Positions 25,570-29,724 of a stretch of DNA of 29,724 nucleotides are shown here, in pieces. Under the pieces are notes generated by a model. It was not told the DNA's origin. It worked only from the letters and a program-made list of their open reading frames with translations, and did not search any database. The DNA is taken from NCBI GenBank assembly GCA_024688095.1, contig JAILEJ010000094.1, forward strand, positions 1 to 29,724, given 5' to 3'. Numbering within the stretch: the first letter of the stretch is position 1; the number at the start of each line of letters is the position of its first letter. The DNA is from Butyrivibrio sp. (GTDB lineage Bacteria; Bacillota; Clostridia; Lachnospirales; Lachnospiraceae). The translations under genes were made by a program, and so were the position numbers.

Positions 25570-26457
25570 ATGAAAAAAAATCTGCGATCACAATTTAATT
25601 CCAGACAATATATGCTATCTCAGGATTACGAAATATATTATTACAGCAACGTGGGTTTTAAAGCCGTGCCTGAACACTCTCATGACTATTATGAATTCTA
25701 TTTCTTTATTGAAGGAGATATCAGCATGGTCATAAATGGAAAAGAATATAATGTATCACCTTCTGATGTTATAATTGTCCCTCCCGGAATAAAGCATCAT
25801 GCTATTATACATGACAGCCTGATTCCCTACAGACGTTTTGTATTCTGGATAAGTAAGGATTATTGTGATGCACTTCTCAAACGTTCACCGTATTATATTT
25901 ATTCAATGCAGCATGTAATCACAACAAAACATTATATTTATCATTTTGATCTGTTATCCTTTAGTTCCATTCAAACTCTAATATTTGAAATATTAGATGA
26001 AATCCATTCTGACAATTATGGAAAGGAAGCTTATATTTCTTCCTGCGTAGAAAGATTTTTACTAAAACTAAACAGACTGATCTACAATATGGAAAATTCA
26101 AAGACATACGAAGACAGCAGCAATACCTATAGTCTGATAGCTGCTTATATAGATGCACACCTTGACGAAGATCTTACTTTGGATGACCTTGCTTCGGAAT
26201 TTTATTTAAGTAAATTTCACATTTCTCATTTATTCAAAGAAAATATAGGCATTTCAGTTCATCAATTTATTACTAAAAAGAGACTTGCTCTTGTATCAGC
26301 TGATATACTCTCGGGTACAAATATCAGTAAAACCTTTGATAAATATGGTTTCAAAGACTATTCCAGCTTTTATAGAGCATTTAAAAAAGAATATCACCTT
26401 TCGCCTAGTGAGTATAAAGAACAAATGAGCTATGGAGACGGGGTTCGCGGTTCATAA
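25570..26457 (+). CDS. AraC-family transcriptional regulator (cupin sensor)
   Basis: A 295-residue regulator. The N-terminal cupin ligand domain (about 20-100) shows the HSHDYYEFYFFIEGD pattern (36-50) and a VPPGIKHH strand (70-77). The C-terminal double helix-turn-helix of the AraC/XylS type spans about 190-282 (LTLDDLASEFYLSKFHISHLFKE, here residues 202-224, and SFYRAFKKEYHLSPSEYK at 266-283). Divergent placement and shared operator boxes make it the likely uronate-responsive regulator of uxuAB. The last ten residues (MSYGDGVRGS, 286-295) are encoded entirely by an imperfect palindromic element at 26425-26497, whose central loop provides the TAA stop, so the native C-terminus was probably altered by an insertion. 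The ribosome site is weak (AGAAAG). Confidence 0.9.
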   Translation: MKKNLRSQFNSRQYMLSQDYEIYYYSNVGFKAVPEHSHDYYEFYFFIEGDISMVINGKEYNVSPSDVIIVPPGIKHHAIIHDSLIPYRRFVFWISKDYCDALLKRSPYYIYSMQHVITTKHYIYHFDLLSFSSIQTLIFEILDEIHSDNYGKEAYISSCVERFLLKLNRLIYNMENSKTYEDSSNTYSLIAAYIDAHLDEDLTLDDLASEFYLSKFHISHLFKENIGISVHQFITKKRLALVSADILSGTNISKTFDKYGFKDYSSFYRAFKKEYHLSPSEYKEQMSYGDGVRGS

Positions 26458-26497
26458 AATGAACCGCTACCCCCGTCCCCATAGGCCCATAGCTCAT
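26425..26497. repeat. Imperfect palindromic element copy 1 (REP/MITE-like)
   Basis: Nested inverted repeats: ATGAGCTATGG (26425-26435) with CCATAGCTCAT (26487-26497), ACGGGG (26438-26443) with CCCCGT (26471-26476), and GCGGTTCAT (26447-26455) with ATGAACCGC (26459-26467) around an AAA loop. An alternative pairing joins CTATGGAGACGGGG with CCCCGTCCCCATAG. It is much richer in GC than its surroundings and contains the stop codons of both flanking convergent genes. A related copy lies at 27211-27273. The GGGACGG-type ends resemble REP-like elements moved by Y1 tyrosine transposases, which I infer from memory of such sequences. Confidence 0.75.
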
Positions 26498-26976
26498 GCA
26501 GCAGCCTTTTTTTGTGTTATACCTGATTCATTTCTTCTAAATACTGCTCTGAAAAGAAAACGAACCAACGGACCAGCGATAAGGAATTGCATAGCATAAG
26601 CTGCAGGAACATTCATTGCCCATGTCTGAGCATATGTTCCAAGACTTGGTTCTTTAAATAAAAATGTAGCAATAAGGCTCATTAATGGGCACATTAAAGC
26701 ACAAATACAAAATGAAATTGCATAAGTAATAAATTGAGGTCTGTCTGTAGGCTTCATAAATGAAAAAGCAAGCATAGGCGCAATACGTCCTACAACAAAT
26801 AATTCAAGAATTATAGCGATTGGCCACATTATTTTTAATTCACTAAAAGCCATTAAAAATACGGAATTATTACATCCACCAATATTAATTGAAATATTGT
26901 AGCAGATCATTCCATAGACCATTATAAAGGCCATTACTACAGTAAAGATAAAGTTTTCCAATTTTGTCTTAGGCAT
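26494..26976 (-). CDS. Four-TM membrane protein, DUF2798-like
   Basis: With the start at 26976, supported by GAGGAG 7 bases upstream, the protein has 160 residues; the frame is open nine codons further but without a ribosome site. Four hydrophobic segments (about 9-29, 50-72, 83-105, 122-144) and phrases such as VVMAFIMVYGMICYN and AMQFLIAGPLVRFLFR resemble DUF2798 membrane proteins, whose function is unknown. The C-terminus KKAAA and the TGA stop overlap the right end of palindromic element copy 1, so the last codons may have changed when the element arrived. It is preceded by a roughly 300-bp region with three stem-loops and a second palindrome and is probably transcribed on its own. Confidence 0.75.
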   Translation of the reverse strand: MPKTKLENFIFTVVMAFIMVYGMICYNISINIGGCNNSVFLMAFSELKIMWPIAIILELFVVGRIAPMLAFSFMKPTDRPQFITYAISFCICALMCPLMSLIATFLFKEPSLGTYAQTWAMNVPAAYAMQFLIAGPLVRFLFRAVFRRNESGITQKKAAA

Positions 26977-27021
26977 TTTTAATCTCCTCTTTTTAAAAAA
27001 CATTTACAGATATTTGTATCT

Positions 27022-27111
27022 CTGATACCTGTAATATTAAGTATCAGTTTATTTTGTGCTATAAAAGCGCAAAATAATAAGAGGACCGAAAACTTTCGTC
27101 TCGATCCTCTT
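27022..27111. other. Three back-to-back stem-loops upstream of the DUF2798-like gene
   Basis: Stem 1: CTGATAC (27022-27028) with GTATCAG (27041-27047). Stem 2: TTATTTTGTGC (27049-27059) with GCGCAAAATAA (27067-27077), the one imperfect pair being U-G on the plus strand. Stem 3: AAGAGGA (27079-27085) with TCCTCTT (27105-27111), with an inner CGAAA/TTTCG helix. They are separated by one base each. On the minus strand this would be the 5' leader of the gene starting at 26976. The remaining bases up to 27210 are AT-rich with no gene that I can support. Confidence 0.5.
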
Positions 27112-27210
27112 TATCTGCGACTACCATTAATTAATTGTTATACTATCACAAATTTATTTTTTGTGTAAGCAAAAATTTATTTTTTTGTAAATTAATTATG
27201 ACCTATTGGG

Positions 27211-27273
27211 GAGCTATGGGGACGGGATTTAGATGTTCATAAAATGAACCTCTACCCCATCCCTTTAGCTCAT
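27211..27273. repeat. Imperfect palindromic element copy 2 (REP/MITE-like)
   Basis: Shares GAGCTATGG-GACGGG, GTTCATAAAATGAACC and the CTACCCC..TCCC right arm with copy 1, and again ends in AGCTCAT. Outer arms GAGCTATGGGGACGGG and CCCATCCCTTTAGCTC pair with three imperfections; the inner GTTCAT/ATGAAC pair surrounds AAA. Its last base is the first base of the stop codon (TTA on plus) of the gene at 27273-27575, so like copy 1 it abuts a 3' gene end and may act as that operon's terminator. Confidence 0.72.
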
Positions 27274-27575
27274 TACTTCCTATTTGCAATAACCTTCATA
27301 GGATCCTTAATCAAAACATATCCTACCCAGATAAGAAGTGCCAGTACTACCACAGACAAACCTAAAAATGTATCATTAACCATATCTTCTAAAGCAGGCG
27401 TAAAATATGCATCTCTAAGTTCAATATACTCTGCAACTGCATCAACAAACCACATAATAGATGCACCCCAGAACATATAACACAAAATACCAATCTTCAT
27501 TACTCTGGCTTTCTCACTTACATACCAGATAAGTGTAGTAATTACAGCTGCAAGAGCACTAATCAGTAATGTCAT
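27273..27575 (-). CDS. Small membrane protein of the lar operon, unrecognised (second of a pair)
   Basis: A 100-residue protein with three hydrophobic segments: about 2-18, 28-46 and 69-90. Conserved-looking phrases are FWGASIMWFVDAVAEYIE (35-52), with an aspartate inside a membrane segment, and DPMKV near the C-terminus. I do not recognise a named family. Its ATG overlaps the stop of the upstream gene by 4 bp (ATGA), so translational coupling is likely, and AAAGGAAAGGAA lies just before the start. Position last in the larB-larC transcript suggests a job linked to the nickel-pincer cofactor, nickel, or lactate, but nothing in the sequence proves this. Confidence 0.7.
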   Translation of the reverse strand: MTLLISALAAVITTLIWYVSEKARVMKIGILCYMFWGASIMWFVDAVAEYIELRDAYFTPALEDMVNDTFLGLSVVVLALLIWVGYVLIKDPMKVIANRK

Positions 27576-27964
27576 ACAAGTTCCTTTCCTTTTTCGCTTT
27601 TTTCTGTTTTAGAATCAAGAACGAAAGTCATAACTGCCCAGATTCCAGTTACAAGCACTGCCATGCCAACACCAACAGTTGACATTTCATGAAATACTTC
27701 AGTAAGCTCACCTGGATTTTCTGCCGCAGTAAGGAATGGGAAAAATGGCTGTATCTCTCCATGCCATAAATGCTCAAATGCAAGTAGTCCACTTCCTCCC
27801 CATAAAAGTCCATTTAATCTTTTTAATTTACTTGAAAATTTTTCTTTATTAAATTCCGAAACCGGTAAACCCTTTTCAAGTGCCTCTCTCTCTTTCTTTT
27901 CAACAACCTTAGTCACAACTGTTGTAACTACTGCCTCAGCTGCAGGAACTACAAAACATCCCAT
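27572..27964 (-). CDS. Small membrane protein of the lar operon, unrecognised (first of a pair)
   Basis: The start at 27964 is fixed by a perfect AAGGAGG 6 bases upstream; the open frame extends 19 codons further without one. The 130-residue product begins MGCFVVPAAEAVVTTVVTKVVEKKE, a hydrophobic/amphipathic segment, then a charged linker (24-49), a membrane segment (about 51-66), the motif EHLWHGEIQPFFPFL (64-78) and a second membrane segment (about 96-116), ending in a polar tail. The HLWHGE motif with H65, H68 and E70 could bind a metal, which is inference. No family name comes to mind. It follows larC by 73 bp and overlaps the next gene by 4 bp. Confidence 0.74.
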   Translation of the reverse strand: MGCFVVPAAEAVVTTVVTKVVEKKEREALEKGLPVSEFNKEKFSSKLKRLNGLLWGGSGLLAFEHLWHGEIQPFFPFLTAAENPGELTEVFHEMSTVGVGMAVLVTGIWAVMTFVLDSKTEKSEKGKELV

Positions 27965-28015
27965 AATAAACCTCCTTAAATAGTTAAAAATTACAATGAT
28001 ATTATATTTTATAAA

Positions 28016-28032
28016 CAACATTATTAATGTTG
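28016..28032 (-). terminator. Short hairpin between larC and the small membrane genes (weak attenuator)
   Basis: CAACATT (28016-28022) pairs with AATGTTG (28026-28032) around a 3-base loop; on the minus strand it is followed by TTTATAAAATATAAT, a moderately U-rich tail that also includes a TATAAT hexamer. It could reduce read-through from larC and could mark an internal promoter. The stem is short, so confidence is low. Confidence 0.3.
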
Positions 28033-28037
28033 CTACA

Positions 28038-28943
28038 TCATTCTATCAAAAATGCTCTTAATATACCTGGCCTGTTATACTTTCTTTTTCCAGCACCAAT
28101 TCCTGTATTTTTTATCATAAATCTTTCAGGAAGCTTTGAATCCGTTCTAAGAGCCGCCACAATTGCTGCGCCAGTGGGAGTAACAAACTCTCCCATCTCA
28201 CCTGTAAGTTCAAGACTGATTCCATATCTGTTTACGATATTTACAACTGCCGGTACAGGTACTGGTATTATTCCATGCTGACATCTAACAGTGCCACTAC
28301 CTTCCGACAAATATGGCACAACAACCTTTGTTATGTTCAGATTATCTATGCAATAAGCTACAGATATTACATCCACAATTGAGTCAATTGCCCCAACTTC
28401 ATGGAAATGAACTTTTTCAATAGGCTCTCCATGAGCCTTAGACTCTGCTTCTGCAATAACCTCAAATATTCTATTTGCTATTCTTTTTGCATTATCTGTT
28501 AAATCTGTAGCATCAATAATTTTCTTTATATCTTCCAAGCCACGATGCTCGTGATGGTGATGATGATGGTGATGACATTCATGTTCATCATCGTGATGAT
28601 GGTGATGGTCTTCATGTTCGTCATCGTGATGATGATGGTGATGGCCTTCGTGTTCGTCATCGTGATGATGGTGGTGATGTTCGCCCTCATGGCTTAGATG
28701 TCCATATAAATACTCCATGTCATGATCGTGATTCTCATGTTCTTCGTCTAAAACCACATCAAAGTCCTGGCAATCAAGGCCAGATTTTTTCACTCTGGAT
28801 ATTTCTATCTTATATCCATTAGCGGGAATAGAATTAAGAGTTTTAATTAAACCATCCTTATCTGCACCAAGATCTAAAAGAGCTGCAACAGTCATATCTC
28901 CACTTATTCCACTGTAGCATTCCAAATATAACGTATTCTCCAT
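28038..28943 (-). CDS. larC: LarC N-terminal part (nickel-pincer cofactor nickel insertion), no C-terminal domain
   Basis: LarC inserts nickel into the pyridinium-dithiocarboxylate precursor of the NPN cofactor in a CTP-dependent step. The start MENTLYLECYSGISGDM is typical (family MxxLYxDCxxGISGDM), as are KVHFHEVGAIDSIVDV, VPYLSEGSGTVRCQHGIIPVPVPA (split: SEGSGTV and HGIIPVPVPA) and EFVTPTGAA. A histidine-rich insert occupies 69-133. The frame ends at residue 301 right after GIGAGKRKYNRPGILRAFLIE, where full-length LarC normally continues with a roughly 120-residue C-terminal domain (LarC2). In Lactiplantibacillus plantarum LarC1 and LarC2 are joined by programmed frameshifting; here only 73 bp separate this stop from the next gene, so no LarC2 can follow. 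It may be encoded elsewhere. GGAG lies 10 bases before the start. Confidence 0.9.
   Translation of the reverse strand: MENTLYLECYSGISGDMTVAALLDLGADKDGLIKTLNSIPANGYKIEISRVKKSGLDCQDFDVVLDEEHENHDHDMEYLYGHLSHEGEHHHHHHDDEHEGHHHHHHDDEHEDHHHHHDDEHECHHHHHHHHEHRGLEDIKKIIDATDLTDNAKRIANRIFEVIAEAESKAHGEPIEKVHFHEVGAIDSIVDVISVAYCIDNLNITKVVVPYLSEGSGTVRCQHGIIPVPVPAVVNIVNRYGISLELTGEMGEFVTPTGAAIVAALRTDSKLPERFMIKNTGIGAGKRKYNRPGILRAFLIE
28545..28679 (-). repeat. Tandem histidine-rich coding repeat inside larC
   Basis: Residues 89-133 of LarC are built from near-identical units of 12, 12 and 11 residues (five or six His then DDEHE plus G, D or C), closed by eight more His, with 29 His in 45 residues. At DNA level this gives 36-, 36- and 33-bp units with variable numbers of CAT/CAC codons, a pattern prone to slippage and length variation. 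Poly-His regions are known nickel-holding segments in nickel chaperones. Confidence 0.9.
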
Positions 28944-28978
28944 AACTTTATTTCTCCATAAACCAATAAATCAAAAGA

Positions 28979-29722
28979 TTAATGTATTGATTGCCTGTTA
29001 ATCTGAGCAGCTATATATCCGGCACCATAGCCATTATCTATATTCACAACTGAAATTCCATTTGCGCACGAATTAATCATCGTTAATAATGCTGAGACAC
29101 CACCCATATTTGCACCGTATCCAACCGATGTAGGAACAGCAATAACAGGGCAGCTGACCAATCCTCCGACGACGCTTGCAAGTGCTCCTTCCATACCTGC
29201 TACGGCAACAACACAATTAGCATCCTGAAAATCCTGAACTCTATCAAGCAATCTGTGTATCCCACTTACACCTACATCAAATATTGTTGTAACTTTTGCT
29301 CCAAAAAAGCCTGCCGTTTGAGCAGCTTCTCTAGCAACTGGAATATCTGCTGTTCCAGCAGTACACACTACAATATTTCCAATATGCTTTTTATCCTTTT
29401 TCTCAATCTTAAGTATATGTGACTCCTCATCATATTCTACCTGAGAAAAAATATCTTTAACCAATTCATACTGATTCTTAGAAGCCCTTGTACCTAAAAC
29501 CTCACCATATTTTTCATAAAGTGTTCTGAATATTTCTATAAGATATTCATCCTTTTTCCCACTACAAAAAATCACTTCCGGGAATCCCTGGCGTATGCTC
29601 CTGTGTGTATCAACTTTGGCATATCCAAGTTCTTCATAAGGTTTATACTTTAAATATTTTTCTGCTTCTTCAACAGAAATCTTTTTATTCTGTACTTCTT
29701 CGAGCAATTTTTTTATGTCCAT
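28979..29722 (-). CDS. larB: Nickel pincer cofactor biosynthesis protein LarB
   Basis: LarB carboxylates nicotinic acid adenine dinucleotide with CO2 and cleaves its phosphoanhydride bond to pyridinium-3,5-biscarboxylic acid mononucleotide, the first step of NPN cofactor synthesis for lactate racemase and related enzymes. The 247-residue protein has the usual LarB N-terminus (ISVEEAEKYLKYKPYEELGYAKVDTHR read in part: KISVEEAEKYL and LGYAKVDTHR), the RxxRxGFPEVIF strand, and a PurE-like C-terminal domain (about 115-240) with TAGTADIPVAREAA, VAGMEGALASVVGGL and PTSVGYGA motifs. The start Met at 29722 lies two bases from the window edge, so its ribosome site is not visible, but length and N-terminus look complete. 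larC follows after 35 bp; larE and larA are not in the window. Confidence 0.93.
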   Translation of the reverse strand: MDIKKLLEEVQNKKISVEEAEKYLKYKPYEELGYAKVDTHRSIRQGFPEVIFCSGKKDEYLIEIFRTLYEKYGEVLGTRASKNQYELVKDIFSQVEYDEESHILKIEKKDKKHIGNIVVCTAGTADIPVAREAAQTAGFFGAKVTTIFDVGVSGIHRLLDRVQDFQDANCVVAVAGMEGALASVVGGLVSCPVIAVPTSVGYGANMGGVSALLTMINSCANGISVVNIDNGYGAGYIAAQINRQSIH

Positions 29723-29724
29723 TA

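Noticed and set aside
28022..28040. Programmed frameshift restoring a full-length LarC
   Set aside because: No LarC2-like sequence exists in any frame before the next gene starts at 27964, so there is nothing to shift into.
28545..28679. Tandem repeats as a possible CRISPR array
   Set aside because: The repeats are in frame, encode poly-His/DDEHE, and have no unique spacers or cas genes nearby.

Overview
The window is an AT-rich chromosomal segment from a Gram-positive anaerobe, most likely a Lachnospiraceae (Butyrivibrio/Lachnospira/Roseburia-like) Clostridium relative. This placement is an inference from low GC, AGGAGG-type ribosome sites, a ferredoxin-type aldo/keto reductase, a family-typical uronate pathway (UxuA/UxuB), LarB/LarC, and many c-di-GMP proteins. 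There is no rRNA, tRNA, CRISPR array, prophage or intact transposase. Almost all of it is coding, and no gene-free stretch exceeds about 280 bases.

Layout. 1-510: 3' end of an Fe-S aldo/keto reductase with a strong terminator. 727-3552: a large 7TM hybrid histidine kinase, convergent across a bidirectional terminator with a minus-strand housekeeping run (9584 down to 3648): threonine synthase, a small membrane protein, citrate synthase, deoxyribose-phosphate aldolase and a long-form Xaa-Pro aminopeptidase. 9726-11615 (+): a protein with two AP2-like DNA-binding repeats around a degenerate HNH core, then an ApbE flavin-transferase lipoprotein. 11621-19715: a c-di-GMP block holding two GGDEF cyclases with intact I-sites, two EAL phosphodiesterases with degenerate or absent GGDEF motifs, and an embedded DHH/DHHA1 phosphoesterase (+) that could dispose of the pGpG made by the EAL proteins. 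19865-21028: an orphan class I methyltransferase. 21251-22428: a split ChrA-type transporter pair overlapping by ATGA. 22666-26457: a uronate module of uxuA-uxuB divergent from an AraC-type regulator, with repeated TTTTTGCAAT boxes between them. 26494-29722: a DUF2798-like membrane protein, then (minus strand, transcribed first to last) larB, a larC that ends after its N-terminal part, and two small unrecognised membrane proteins that overlap by ATGA.

Most notable items: (i) two related imperfect palindromes of about 63-73 bp (26425-26497 and 27211-27273), resembling REP/MITE elements, one of which supplies the stop codons of both flanking convergent genes; (ii) the AP2-HNH*-AP2 protein; (iii) the two-protein membrane module placed in the lar nickel-pincer operon behind a LarC that lacks its C-terminal half; (iv) the DHH phosphoesterase inside the c-di-GMP cluster; (v) three back-to-back stem-loops in the leader of the DUF2798-like gene.

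Starts were revised inward where a Shine-Dalgarno sequence supports a downstream ATG (deoC, citrate synthase, apbE, the 13090 cyclase, the 19715 EAL protein, the methyltransferase, the DUF2798-like gene and the 27964 gene). All family calls come from reading motifs by eye; no database search was possible.
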